Of a stretch of 64,000 bases of DNA, positions 36,901 through 49,473 are shown in pieces. The stretch's first letter is position 1, and each line of letters opens with the position of its first letter. This DNA is from Liolophura sinensis (Eukaryota; Mollusca; Polyplacophora; Chitonida; Chitonidae), in assembly GCF_032854445.1 (NCBI RefSeq), contig NC_088300.1, positions 56,578,984 through 56,642,983 of the forward strand. Direction: 5' to 3'. A program made the translations under genes and the position numbers. Below the pieces are notes generated by a model that made no database searches, was not told the origin of the DNA, and saw nothing but the letters and a program-made list of their open reading frames with translations.

Positions 36901-38140
36901 GGTTTGTCAACCGGTTTGTCTTTCTATAGATTGTGTAACGGTTTCTGTGTAATATATACAACTTGTGCTTGTGATGTGACCTCCACTTCCTCATCGGCAG
37001 CCAAACCCCCCACCCCCAGCTCTCCGACCCAGGCTACCTTCCATCGTTAGTCCTGAAGCTTAATGTCTCCCCAATGGACCATTCACGGGTTTGGTACAGC
37101 GATGGTAGGAATAGGTAATCGTTATATCCGCTTAGGGAGCGACCGAAGTGCCATAGATGTGCAACAATCAGGAGACATTACGTACTAAAGCCTACAGCAT
37201 GAACAGTAATACGATAGTAGCGACGATAGAGCAACAATTGTCAAATGGCTGTTTATCTAAGTTAAGGTATAATTCTTACTGTTCGTGCAAATTTATAACA
37301 TATACATCCCCTAGCCCTACATGACTTTTGGCCGTCAACACATGTAGCTTTTAAGCACTGCTTTCGTGGGAATTTCATGACTTGTCATGTGCACGCATCG
37401 AATAAGAAGAAAATATTGACCTTCCTTGACTCATCAACTCATTACTCATCTTCCATCATTTTAAGTGTCATGATATACTTTACGTGACGTATTGATTCAA
37501 GTGCAGTCAATGTGTTGTTTAATTTATATTGTCTTCTATGCAATCCGTTTTCGGACTTGCAAATGGTACTGAGCTTGTGGGGGATATGCATTAACGAAGT
37601 GACAATAGCGAGAAAAAACAAATAAGATTTAACGAAGTTCAAGGCGAGAAGACGACAACCTCCTACAGAAAAAGGAAGTAACAGGATAGCCTCTGGATAT
37701 GGAATTTCTTTTCCGAACACGTCTATCTCTAACCAAATAGTTAGAGATATCAGCCCTGTATTGGAAAGGGTGTGTTAGAACAATCGACGAACAATTTTGT
37801 TAAGTGAAATAATATTTGGTTCATGTTTGAAGCTATATCGTTTTACCATGAGACTTAACAATACTGAAATAGGTCTAAATCTGTTACGATAAAAGTAGAC
37901 GATATCCGGGTAAAGGATGAACGTAAAGAACGGTAGTCGAGGGACATAAGTCGGAAGATGTCGATAAGTGGTGCTTTCCTGGCTATTCCCAATTTGATAT
38001 GCGGTGTAGCGTGCATCCCCAATTGATGTACCTCACCTGAATAATCGGGCTTGGTTTAGTATATCCAGTCAGCATGTTTATCTGATTCGGCTTTTTAATC
38101 ATTAAAATCTTAGTTGTCTCGAAGACCTTGAGATTTAGAA
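30970..38140. other. Long stretch without a recognisable gene
   Basis: Seven kilobases without SINEs, tandem arrays or a defensible coding exon. The frames at 32062-32915 (plus) and 34741-34977 (minus) were inspected: the Cys-rich NCNRNCQKSCNFTF run near 32765 and the minus-strand PKLNYWSVTFSPTSPHK run lack domain context or matching splice sites. Distal regulatory DNA or non-coding RNA cannot be excluded. Confidence 0.5.
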
Positions 38141-41100
38141 GACAGTTTGTCGTTCCAATCTGATTGGTCATAAGTGTTGTCCATTTAAGCAGTTCGTCAT
38201 TCTAATCTGAGTTGTCTTGTGTGTTGTCCATGAAACAGTGCGTTATTCTAATCTGAGTTGTCTTGTGTGTTGTCCATGAAGTAGTTAGTCATTCTAATCT
38301 GAGTTATCTTGTGTATTGTCCATTGAAGCAGTTTGTCATTCTAATCTGATTGGTCATGAGTGTTGTCCATTAAAGCAGTTGGTCATTCTAATCTGAGTTG
38401 TCTTGTGTATTGTCCATGAAGTAGTTCGTCATTCCAATCTGAGTTGTCTTGTGTATTGTCCATGAAGCAGTTTGTCATTCTAATCTGAGTTGTCTTGTGT
38501 ATTGTCCATTGTTCGTCATTCTAATCTGAGTTATCCTGTGTATTGTTCATTGAAGCAGTTTGTCATTCTAATCTGATTGGTCATGTGTGTTGTCCATGAA
38601 GTAGTTAGTCATTCTAATCTGAGTTATCTTGTGTATTGTCCATTGAGGCAGTTTGTCATTCTAATCTGATTGGTCATGAGTGTTGTCCATTAAAGCAGTT
38701 CGTCATTCTAATCTGAGTTGTCTTGTGTATTGTCCATGAAGTAGTTCGTCATTCCAATCTGAGTTGTCTTGTGTATTGTCCATTGTTCGTCATTCTAATC
38801 TGAGTTATCTTGTGTATTGTTCATTGAAGCAGTTTGTCATTCTAATCTGATTGGTCATGTGTGTTATCCATTAAATAGTTGTTCGTCATTCTAATCTGAG
38901 TTGTCTTGTGTATTGTCCATGAAGCAGTTCGTCATTCTAATCTGAGTTGTCTTGTGTATTGTTCATTGAAGCAGATTGTCATTCTAATCTGATTGGTCAT
39001 GAGTGTTGTCCATTAAAGCAGTTGGTCATTCTAATCTGAGTTGTCTTGTGTATTGTCCATGAAGCAGTTGGTCATTCCAATCTGAGTTGTCTTGTGTATT
39101 GTCCATGAAGCAGTTGGTCATTCTAATCTGAGTTGTCTTGTGTATTGTCCATGAAGCAGTTGGTCATTCTAATCTGAGTTGTCTTGTGGATTGTCCATGA
39201 CGCAGTTGGTCATTCTAATCTGAGTTGCCTTGTGTATTGTCCATGAAGCAGTTTGTCATTCTAATCTGAGTTATCTTGTGTATTGTCCATGAAGTAGTTC
39301 GTCATTTTAATCTGAGTTATCCTGTGTATTGTCCATGAAGTAGTTTGTCATTCTAATCTGAGTTATCTTGTGTATTGTCCATGACGCAGTTGGTCATTCT
39401 AATCTGAGTTGTCTTGTGTATTGTCCATGAAGCAGTTTGTCATTCTAATCTGAGTTATCTTGTGTATTGTCCATGAAGTAGTTCGTCATTCTAATCGGAG
39501 TTATCTTGTGTATTGTCCATTGAAGCAGTTTGTCATTCCAATCTGATTGGTCATGAGTGTTGTCCATTAAAGCAGTTGGTCATTCTAATCTGAGTTATCT
39601 TGTGTATTGCCCATGAAGTAGTTCGTCATTCTAATCTGAGTTGTCTTGTGTATTGTCCATTGAAGCAGTTCGTCATTCTAATCTGAGTTGTCTTGTGTAT
39701 TGTCCATTGAAGCAGTTCGTCATTCTAATCTGAGTTGTCTTGTGTATTGTCCATGAAGCAGTTGGTCATTCTAATCTAGAGTTGTCTTGTGTATTGTCCA
39801 TGAAGCAGTTCGTCATTCTAATCTGAGTTGTCTTGTGTATTGTCCATTGAAGCAGTTCGTCATTCTAATCTGAGTTGTCTTGTGTATTGTCCATGAAGCA
39901 GTTCGTCATTCTAATCTAGAGTTGTCTTGTGTATTGTCCATGAAGCAGTTCGTCATTCCAATCTGAGTTGTCTTGTGTATTGTCCATTGAAGCAGTTCGT
40001 CATTCTAATCTGAGTTGTCTTGTGTATTGTCCATTGAAGCAGTTGGTCATTCTAATCTGAGTTGTCTTGTGTATTGTCCATGAAGCAGTTCGTCATTCCA
40101 ATCTGAGTTGTCTTGTGTATTGTCCATTGAAGCAGTTCGTCATTCTAATCTGAGTTGTCTTGTGTATTGTCCATTGAAGCAGTTGGTCATTCTAATCTGA
40201 GTTGTCTTGTGTATTGTCCATTGAAGCAGTTGGTCATTCTAATCTGAGTTGTCTTGTGTATTGTCCATTGAAGCAGTTGGTCATTCCAATCTGAGTTGTC
40301 TTGTGTATTGTCCATGAAGCAGTTCGTCATTCTAATCTGAGTTGTCTTGTGTATTGTCCATGAAGTAGTTCGTCATTCTAATCTGAGTTGTCTTGTGTAT
40401 TGTCCATTGAAGCAGTTCGTCATTCTAATCTGAGTTGTCTTGTGTATTGTCCATGAAGCAGTTGGTCATTCTAATCTAGAGTTGTCTTGTGTATTGTCCA
40501 TGAAGCAGTTCGTCATTCCAATCTGAGTTGTCTTGTGTATTGTCCATTGAAGCAGTTCGTCATTCTAATCTGAGTTGTCTTGTGTATTGTCCATTGAAGC
40601 AGTTGGTCATTCTAATCTGAGTTGTCTTGTGTATTGTCCATGAAGCAGTTCGTCATTCTAATCTGAGTTGTCTTGTGTATTGTCCATGACGCAGTTCGTC
40701 ATTCCAATCTGAGTTGTCTTGTGTATTGTCCATGAAGCAGTTCGTCATTCTAATCTGAGTTGTCTTGTGTATTGTCCATTAAAGCAGTTGGTCATTCTAA
40801 TCTGATTGGTCATGTGTTTTGTCCATGAAGTAGTTCGTCATTCTAATCGGAGTTATCTTGTGTATTGTTCATTGAAGCAGTTTGTCATTCTAATCTGATT
40901 GGTCATGCGTGTTGTCCATTAAATAGTTGTTCGTCATTCTAATCTGAGTTGTCTTGTGTATTGTCCATGAAGCAGTTGGTCATTCTAATCTGATTGGTCA
41001 TGAGTGTTGTCCATTGAAGCAGTTCGTCATTCTAATCTGATTGGTCATGTGTGTTGTCCATGAAACAGTGCGTTATTCTAATCTGAGTTATGTTGTGTAT

Positions 41101-42060
41101 TGTCCATGAAGCAGTTGGTCATTCTAATCGGAGTTGTCTTGTGTATTGTCCATGAAGCAGTTAGTCATTCTAATCTGATTGGTCATGTGTGTTGTCCATG
41201 AATCAGTGCGTTATTCTAATCTGAGTTATGTTGTGTATTGTCCATGAAGCAGTTGGTCATTCTAATCGGAGTTATCTTGTGTGTTGTCCATGAAGCAGTT
41301 GGTCATTCTGACCTGAGTTTTCTTGTGTATTGTCCATGACGCAGTTGGTCATTCTAATCGGAGTTATCTTGTGTATTGTCCATGACGCAGTTGGTCATGC
41401 TAATCTGAGTTGTCTTGTGTATTGTCCATGACGCAGTTGGTCATTCTAATTTGAGTTATCTTGTGTATTGTCCATGACGCAGTTGGTCATTCTAATCTGA
41501 GTTGTCTTGTGTATTGTCCATTAAAGCAGTTGGTCATTCTAATCTGAGTTTTCTTGTGTATTGTCCATGACGCAGTTGGTCATTCTAACCTGAGTTATCT
41601 TGTGTATAGTCCATTAAAGCAGTTGGTCATTCTAATCTGAGTTATCTTGTGGATTGTCCATTAAAGCAGTTGGTCATTCTAATCTGAGTCATCTTGTGGA
41701 TTGTCCATGACGCAGTTGGTCATTCTAATCTGAGTTATCTTGTGTATTGTCCATGAAGCAGTTCGTCAATCTAATCTGAGTTGTCTTGTGTATTGTCCAT
41801 GAAGCAGTTCGTCATTCTGATCTGAGTTGTCTTGTGTATTGTCCATGAAGCAGTTCGTCATTCTGATCTGAGTTGTCTTGTGTATTGTCGATTGAAGCAG
41901 TTGGTCATTCTAATCTGATTGGTCATGTGTGTTGTCCATGACGCAGTTCGTCATTCTAATCTGAGTTGTCTTGTGTATTGTCCATGAAGCAGTTGGTCAT
42001 TCTAATCTAGAGTTGTGTTGTGAATTGTCCACGAAGTAGTTTGTGATTTCAATCTAAGTT
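38141..42060 (+). repeat. Large 46-47-bp minisatellite, about 84 copies
   Basis: The consensus unit is gcagttcgtcattctaatct, gagttgtcttgtgtattgtc, catgaa; some units carry cattgaa and are 47 bp. A second unit type replaces the middle with gattggtcatgtgtgttgtc and is mixed mainly into the outer parts. From about 39600 to 40790 the units are almost uniform. Units with an inserted a (aatctagagttgtc) recur, marking block duplication. No ORF spans the array. Confidence 0.97.
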
Positions 42061-42369
42061 GACTTTAGGAATAAGCTGAAACAGCTTATTATTACGGTGG
42101 CGGATCTTTCGCGTATTCCTATTAACGCTGTTCATCATTAACATCTAGTATATCTGCATTTTTGCATTTCATATCATCATCACACTCGCATATCATTTAG
42201 GTTACTAGTATTTCAATATAATGCCGTTCGGCCTTTATATTCCAATAGTTCATGTTAAAGTACTGTAGTTCATTCAAACTCCTCAATCTCACAAGTTTTT
42301 CTATAACATGAGCACACTGACATAATCTTAGATCTTTGGAGGTATAACAGGTAATGCACATGTTTGATA
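42061..42369. other. Spacer, nothing recognised
   Basis: AT-rich flank of the minisatellite with no repeat or coding signal. Confidence 0.5.
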
Positions 42370-42680
42370 GTTGAAGGATTTACCTACTCTACAGGTTCCA
42401 CTTGGTCCAGAGCGCTGCCAGTTGAGCTTAAGGGCAATTCCCGCTCGAAATAGCTAGCATTTGCACTGGAAAGATTCTTCCGTTAACCCACTCCCTACAT
42501 AAAGCCTATCTCTCCCTCAAGTCACACCCATCTTCACAAGTTGAAGGATTTATTATGTGGGTCACACCGGGATTTGAACTCGGATCCCCACAGACAGTCC
42601 AGCGTGCGAAGGGGAAATTCTCTGCTAGTATAAGCATTGGAAAGTGGCTCCCGTTAGTTCACTTGTATTCTTTTAAATCT
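42370..42680 (-). mobile_element. Two tandem tRNA-related SINE-like units
   Basis: The phrase agttgaaggattta occurs at about 42370 and again at about 42541. On the minus strand the right-hand unit contains gatccgagttcaaatcccgg (B-box-like) and the left-hand unit taagctcaactggcagcgct (A-box-like). Both units share taacggaag..ctttccagtgc and a following ctagc, so they are diverged copies of one element. This is distinct from the main SINE. Boundaries are approximate. Confidence 0.5.
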
Positions 42681-43399
42681 TGTCAGTCTTTTACAGCATG
42701 TGGGTTTCGCCCGGGTGTTTCAGTTACAGTACAATAATCAGAACTGCTCATGGAGTATAGTTATGGTTTTCGGCAGACATATGTGCCATTGCCTGATGTT
42801 GTTAGTTGTTAAACCAGGCACATAAGTGTTTCATTTGAAGTCAGATGCTATGTTGTAATCACGTCACTAGTAATTACCCGAGCCATTTTCACAGCTGATC
42901 CCCGTGGCAGATTGTCAGGCGTTCTCAACAGTTTAGATTCAACCATAATCTTGTCAACAACATTTTTCCTCCCACAGTCTCTATCATGTGAGACCATCTT
43001 AAAATGCCATATTTAAGATTGAAAGCATTTAACGTTACAGTTTTTTGGCATTAATTAATATTTAGGAAAAAAACACCAGAGGAAACTATTAGTGCTTAGA
43101 CACCAGCTTGATTTGGGACAGATGTAAGAAGTTGTCATTTACGCAGGCCGCTGGCAAGGTGCCAACGCCAGTACGTACAGATTAACTTCGACATACATCA
43201 GAACTACGAATATTTCAGCTATCTGGAATATTTCCATATGCTTTAAATCGGCACCATGACGTAGGACGTACGGTATTTTATGTACGAGCCTTACTTTGCT
43301 TCATTTTTGATAAGCGCGAAAAACAGAGGGTAATGTGGCGAAGTCAAAACATCATTCTTATATCGATCTGACCCTATTAAAGTACGTAGGTTTTTAAGG
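42681..43399. other. No gene recognised
   Basis: Intergenic. Confidence 0.5.
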
Positions 43400-43467
43400 T
43401 TAAGATCACCACAATGTTAAGACCACCACAATGTTAAGACCACCACAAAGTTATGACCACCACAAAG
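43400..43467 (+). repeat. 17-bp tandem repeat x 4
   Basis: ttaagaccaccacaatg in exact 17-bp register at 43400, 43417, 43434 and 43451, with one to three changes per unit. Confidence 0.92.
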
Positions 43468-45978
43468 TTAATCCATTATACCAAAAAACATCACGTTTAT
43501 ACGATACTTAAGTTATAACTTGTCAACTGACAGCAGAATGTGTTCGTGCCTTGTAACATTACATATGTAAGTGTTCCAAAAGTTTGTTTCTTTTGGCCTG
43601 TCGCTTATATTCAGCCGTCTGTAAAGTCAATCATACTCGCTACCAACACGTAATACCACAAGCCCTACACATAGATATTTTCGATATCCATATTGTTACA
43701 AAGAAAATGCACTTACAATACTTTTTCTAATTCTCCATAAGTTTTGTTTCGACACCAAGAAGTCATTGTCTCGGGTAACATCATAATCATTCAAAAGCAA
43801 GTATGATTGATTTTACAGACATCTCAATATAAGCGACCAGCTGGAAGAAACAGACTATAATAGAGAAAATCAGACTTGATATCCGAAACACGGTGGATTT
43901 TCGAAAGTGTAATTCATGATCAATATCTAACTTGTAGACAATAACAGCATTGTGTTCAAATAGCGGCGCTGGTTGAGATGGACCCTAACCGTGCTGTAAA
44001 TGCAGCAAGCAATTTTAATGTCATTCCGTGGTAACTAAAGCTTACGAGTTAAGCCGAATTCTAGCATAAATTTAGAAATCTTAACAAACATCCTGATATA
44101 TCAATCTAGAGGTCGTAAATTACATTCGCATATATCAATGTAGAAATCTTAACAAACATTAATCGTCAACCAAAATGGACGCACAGGATCAATCATCACA
44201 AGTTCAGTTTCCAGAAAACCGCCCAGAAAGTACTAAGAAAGTACTAACTAAGAAAGTACACAAAATACCAAATTAAAACGAAGACATGCAAGCTAAGGCA
44301 ACCAACAGTTTCAGATGAAGCCAGAAAGACGTAACTAGTGAGTTATGCAATAAGTATCCAAAGTGTGTAGCATGTTGTTGTCCTTGATAAAAATATGTAT
44401 CTGAGTTGAGCTTTCATTGCATTAGTTATATATTCAACGTGGCTATTTTATTCAAAAAGATGCATTCAAAATCCATAGCTCTTGTGGAATCAAACGTATA
44501 TTATGAAGTAGATTTACAATTAATATGACAGGCTAAGCAGAGACAGAGTTCATTTGACTTTAAATAAACTTTGTCCCATTTTTCTATCTTATAGCGCCAG
44601 ATAATGGAAAATCCGTCTATGTTTACTCAGACGAGAATTGTGCTTATTGTGAAATGTATAAAACTTTCAGTGAAAGCACTTGAAGGAATATCCTTGACAC
44701 AACATAGTTTTTGCAGAAATACCCTCTGCCTTTGATCCAAATTGTCACGCAACACACAAGGTCTAACAAATGCCACAAAGTGTTGCACCACCCTTCAGAA
44801 AGATAAGATTGCACGTGTCCTCTGACATCCTTTGCATGGACGCTCCATTAACACGTCTGTAAGGAAAGTACATAGTGTTTAGCTTTCAGGAAACATATTT
44901 TCCCTGCATTTGCTACAAGGCAAAGACTACTACGATATAAGTGCAGCATTTAGCAGTTGATTCGGAAATGACACTTCAGGACGTCCTTAAATTTCTTCAT
45001 GCAAAGAAACCTCATCAGAAACACTAATTGCACGCAACATAGGCCTATATCAAATAAAGGAGGATTTACCTTAGCTACACCGCAGACACTTCTGGTTTTG
45101 TATGCCTATCTGCTCCACGTACTCCATAAGAACTTGTTGCACGACTGCCTTGCTGTGGTCGTTTCGCGGCGCGCAACTACGCGCGTCTACAGAGACGTTA
45201 TTCTATGACGCCTCCAATCATGCAAGACCATGGATCATTGGAGAATTCATTGTCAGCTAACATAAAGTGTTCAGCCGTTATATCCCTAAAAATGGTTTTG
45301 TGTTAGTGCACGCCACTGAGCAACGCCAGTGAGGTAAAACTCTCATCAGAGGTAAATGACAGACATTGCCATCATATACGGCGGTCATGCTTAAAGCGGG
45401 TGGAACAGATCCATTCAAATTCTGTCATTGGAGAGAAAAGCTGCCTTGTGTTCAAGTACATTTCATATTGAAGCCATTTGTATAGAAACACCTTCTTTGT
45501 AGCGGTCGAGTGATCATGATCATGAGTGAGGATGACATTTCCTTCTATTAGGACATCGTTTGCTCCAAACTTTGGCTGTTATCCCTTGTTCGTGTATGAC
45601 TCGTCAACAACACGAGGACGTTTCATGTGGGTAATTGCGAATCACACGTGTTATATATAAAGAAAGATCACTCTAACTGAGGTCAGAAATGCCCACCACA
45701 AAGAGACAATGGACCTTGAAAGCAATTTAGGCTTAGCAACAGATCTGTTTGAGCTTATAAAAGGATTGGTCATGTTGAGATCTGCACATGTTCTAATAGT
45801 TTGAAATCTGATGAAACGTGGTTGATTCGCATCATTATATCTGGGCTCTTTCTAAATGACATATCAACAAAATCATCGATAAGGTACATTTACATGCTCC
45901 AAAAAATACGACGTTTCTCGAATCTATCGTATAATTGTAGACTTTTGAAGCTGTAAGTCTGATCAGTGTGAGGGTTTT
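43468..45978. other. No gene recognised
   Basis: Intergenic. Small local duplications (gaaatcttaacaaacat near 44075 and 44148; aagaaagtacta near 44232) but no array or exon. Confidence 0.5.
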
Positions 45979-46114
45979 ATGTCTAGCCTGTAACTCACGT
46001 CGCATCTCTGTTATGTCTAGCCTATAACTCACGTCGCATCTCTGTTACGTCTACCCTGTAACTCACGTCGCATTTCTGTTATGTCTAGCCTGTAACTTAC
46101 GTCGCATCTCTGTA
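45979..46114 (+). repeat. 34-bp tandem repeat x 4
   Basis: Units at 45979, 46013, 46047 and 46081 in exact register: atgtctagcctgtaactcac, gtcgcatctctgtt, with few substitutions. Confidence 0.95.
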
Positions 46115-47538
46115 AATCAACGTACAAAATGACTTTTCACTGACCCATATGTTTCTATGACACCTTTTCCCAGTTTAATTTCAACAGTTCAAATTGGCAT
46201 CGTCCGAATCCCTAGCCTTCGATTGAAAAAACTTGGCTATCCAGAGTATGCTGCTAAAATCGACTAAGGAAAAGTGAAATTCCATTAGAGGGTCATTGAG
46301 GCGTGCGTGCTTCGATGGTCGTTCTGCTTTCACCATGCCTAAATACCAATGCAATGGACTGCATTTTCACAGGTAATTCCGAGCTCTGTGATTAATTAAA
46401 ATTCTCCTAGGCACATATTACTGAGATGATGTGCGCGTAAGCTCCTCTACAGAGTAAGAACAGGATTTAAATTCTTGGCTTCAATTAATAACCGGCACCA
46501 TATTTGTGAACACTTAATGTGGGTCCCCGGTTACAGTATATAGGACTTGGGCTTATCTTGTTTCAGTTGATACCTTGATAAGACTTTCCAAATAATTTTG
46601 ATGAGCTGTAGTAGTTTTCCAGACTTATATGTATCTAACTTTCTTATGATTCTTAACTCGCAGATCAACAGTACCTCATGTTGGAAATGACCAAAGGAGG
46701 GATCGGGCTTGATTTTCTCGTGTCTAACGTATAAAGAGACTAAGAAAACCATCATATATAATTTTCACCCTCCATCTTAACAGTGGCAATAGAGTTGATT
46801 CTGTGTTCGGATGCTGGAAATGCAGACATCCCATTTTCCCATCCCAATGGTGCAAATGTTAATACATTTTTGAAGGCTAAGATTTCAGCAGATACTGGGG
46901 TTTGTTAGAACACGTGTATTTGTTAAAGTACAAATGGAGGTTTGGGTGGGGATGGGTGTTGTAAAGCCCCATAAGGTATGATATACGATGTAAGCAAGAA
47001 CTTTAGGGGCATTAACATGGCGTGAAATATGTTTTGTGCTGTTCGTCAATAGACAGACAGTGGCCGGCTACACAATCCGAGCATATGGACAACGTTTGTG
47101 TATGTGGAAATCTACTATAAACACTCACTGAACCACTTATCTACAGCGGTGTGTTTGTTTTCATACGCGGTGTTTGTAAATTCCTACATAAAGAGTTCAC
47201 CCGGCTCTGACTTCAACACCCCCTTTATAAGTGTCGTACATCAGGGCTCCCAACCGTAAACACTTTGTTGCACTGTATAGCCAGTAGATCAGCATGTTCC
47301 ATTAGCGTGATATTTACTATTACCAGAAGACGGTTTGCGTCCAACAGGCAATGGTTGGAGCAATGAATGCTCAGTCTTATCGCTTTCGCTATGTAAGTAA
47401 ACGCGGTGCCGCTTGACGGAAATGTACGAAATCTATAGCACAAGGGGGTTAACTGTATGATGACTGTTTTGAATCATGTCTCGTCCATTTTGCACATAGC
47501 CTACGTATGTATTCTGAGTTATGACTTTCTTTGAACTT
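46115..47538. other. No gene recognised
   Basis: Intergenic. The minus frames at 46531-46755 and 47225-47443 have no recognisable domain. Confidence 0.5.
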
Positions 47539-47694
47539 CCTAGGGAAGGTCTTCCTTCTGTCTGCCGATGGTCATGGGTATCCCCGGAGTGTATCCACTT
47601 TCCTCCCACCATACTGCTGGCCGCCATTGTATAGGTGAAATATTCTTGAGTACGCTGTAAAACTCTAATCAAATAAATAAATAAATAATAAATA
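47539..47694 (+). mobile_element. SINE, core and tail
   Basis: ggaaggtcttccttctgtct, ctttcctcccaccatactgc, tggccgccattgtataggtg, aaatattcttgagtacgctg and an (aaat)n tail. The tRNA-like head is missing (5' truncation). Confidence 0.88.
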
Positions 47695-47704
47695 AGTGTG
47701 ACTC

Positions 47705-47884
47705 ACCAGTGCGGTCGCTGTGAGTTGAAGCCCAGCTCATGCTCTCCGGTCGCACGTATAAGGCCCGTCAGTACCTGCGGATGGACCTCAGCTCATCACG
47801 TTTTCCTCCCACCATAATGCTGACCGCTGTCGTAAAAGTGAAATATTCTTGAGTATGGCGTAAAAAATCGATCAAATAAAAAAA
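47705..47884 (+). mobile_element. SINE, most of body and tail
   Basis: gcggtcgctgtgagttgaag (B-box region), cccagctcatgctctccg, tcctcccaccataatgctga, aaatattcttgagtatggcg and aaaaaatcgatcaaataaaa. It lies 10 bp after the preceding copy in the same orientation, so this is either a tandem pair or an insertion into the previous tail. Confidence 0.86.
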
Positions 47885-49008
47885 ATTCTCCTGTTGTGAA
47901 CATTATCCCACTGATGTTAATATCAGGATTTGTAGTCTTTGAGCTGAAAATAAATCCCAGTGATACTGAAAAAGAAACATTTGCATGACATAATTCACTA
48001 CTGATCCCATGAACCCTATGGCACTCGAACACACCGCCATAGCTGTGCCGTCAGAGTGGTTTCGAAAAAGACGTGACGAAAGGAGAATTGACAGTTTAGT
48101 GTTACGGCTGGACAGTTTAGACTACCCCATGTGTGAGCGAGACTGACACGAGAGCAGGAAATTCCAGTCCAGACCAGATTGATAATATCGGCCAAGATGT
48201 GGCGAGAAATCACTGCTAATTGGTTTTCGGCGGCATCCGTGTCTGATGTATAGACAGGTAAAGGGAAGCGCTGGCCAGTGTTTTGGCAGCTGGCTAATTC
48301 CAGTGTGGACAAACATCCGTCACGCCAGCAGCGGCCAAAGTATCCTGGAACGATGTCTTGCTAAATATATATATAAAGAGACGCGGCTGTGACACACTCT
48401 GAGGATATGGTGTTGGAAAGTATAGAAGATGGAGGCGAGAGCAACATGATAAGATAGAGGCTGAACAAGACAACAGTTAGTGTCTACCGGTTATCGACGA
48501 TGTTTTGGTGGAGAGTCTCAGACGTTCGGATAGTGGTTATTTCAGTGTTCATACCTGGCTGATTTAGGGGAGGCTTCTTCTACTTTGTCTTCTCCGATGA
48601 ACTATTCTATAAGTGGAAAATAAAGCTTCAATACATACCCATTTAATAGGGTTTTAACACCTATATGCCATACAAATTATGAGCTTATTTATGAATATAA
48701 GCCAGATTCCACGGTGTTAGATACACCAAGAAAAAAAGTTAGTTCCAGGAATCGTCCTTAAAATATTTGGAAAAAAGCTTTGAACCGATTAGCTAATTAT
48801 TGAGAGGAATGGCTGTGTTGAATGATTGATTGATTGGTAATGATTGGTTAGATGGGAATGATTGGTTGGTTGGTAATGATTGGTTTAGTTTATCATTTAG
48901 AAGAATTAGTGGGCTTAATGACCGGTTGGTTTTGTAGATGATCAGTGAGAGGAAGGACTGGGTGGTTACACTGAGAAAAAAGATTTAGGTCTCAAAAATG
49001 TAAGTAAT
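47885..49008. other. No gene recognised
   Basis: Includes a loose gattggt/aatgattggtt repeat near 48825-48890. The minus frames at 48016-48316 show no domain. Confidence 0.5.
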
Positions 49009-49202
49009 ACAACTGAGTTAATTCAACTCAGAAAACTGAGTCATATGACCAGGTCAGCTGAGTCATGAAAGCATCCTGTGACTTTTCCAAGTCCTGTGAG
49101 TTTTGTGACCCCTAGTGTCACCAATATAACTAGATGTGTTTCACGACTCAGCTGTTCTGGTCATATGATTCAGTTTTCCGAGTTGAATTAGCTCAATTGT
49201 GT
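49009..49202. repeat. Fold-back element: 58-bp inverted arms, about 78-bp loop
   Basis: The left arm (49009-49066) acaactgagttaattcaact, cagaaaactgagtcatatga, ccaggtcagctgagtcat pairs with the right arm (49145-49202) at roughly 85% identity. The loop holds cctgtgacttttcc and cctagtgtcacc. Long imperfect arms without an ORF suggest a MITE or fold-back transposon. No sister copy was seen in the window. Confidence 0.78.
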
Positions 49203-49473
49203 AATTCCAGCAAACAGGCTATAACACCCACCAAAATAAATCGGCTAGATCAAGGAAAGATGCTGGACTAATCGAAGTACGCTGCATTTCAGTCCGCCTT
49301 ATCCCACGGTGACAAATTACAAATAGTGGGTGGAGGGTCCGTGGTATTAAAACAAGCTTATTTCCCAGTGTTGTGTGAACGCTCTCATTTGCCACACCCA
49401 TTCAATTCGTGCTAAAGGGAAACGTATAGCAGAAAACATTTACCCATAGTTCTCCATGATGGTGTTACATATA
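49203..49473. other. Spacer, nothing recognised
   Basis: The minus-strand 60-codon frame here has no known domain. Confidence 0.5.

Noticed and set aside
38141-42060. CRISPR array
   Set aside because: Units are contiguous with no unique spacers, and the DNA is eukaryotic; it is a minisatellite.
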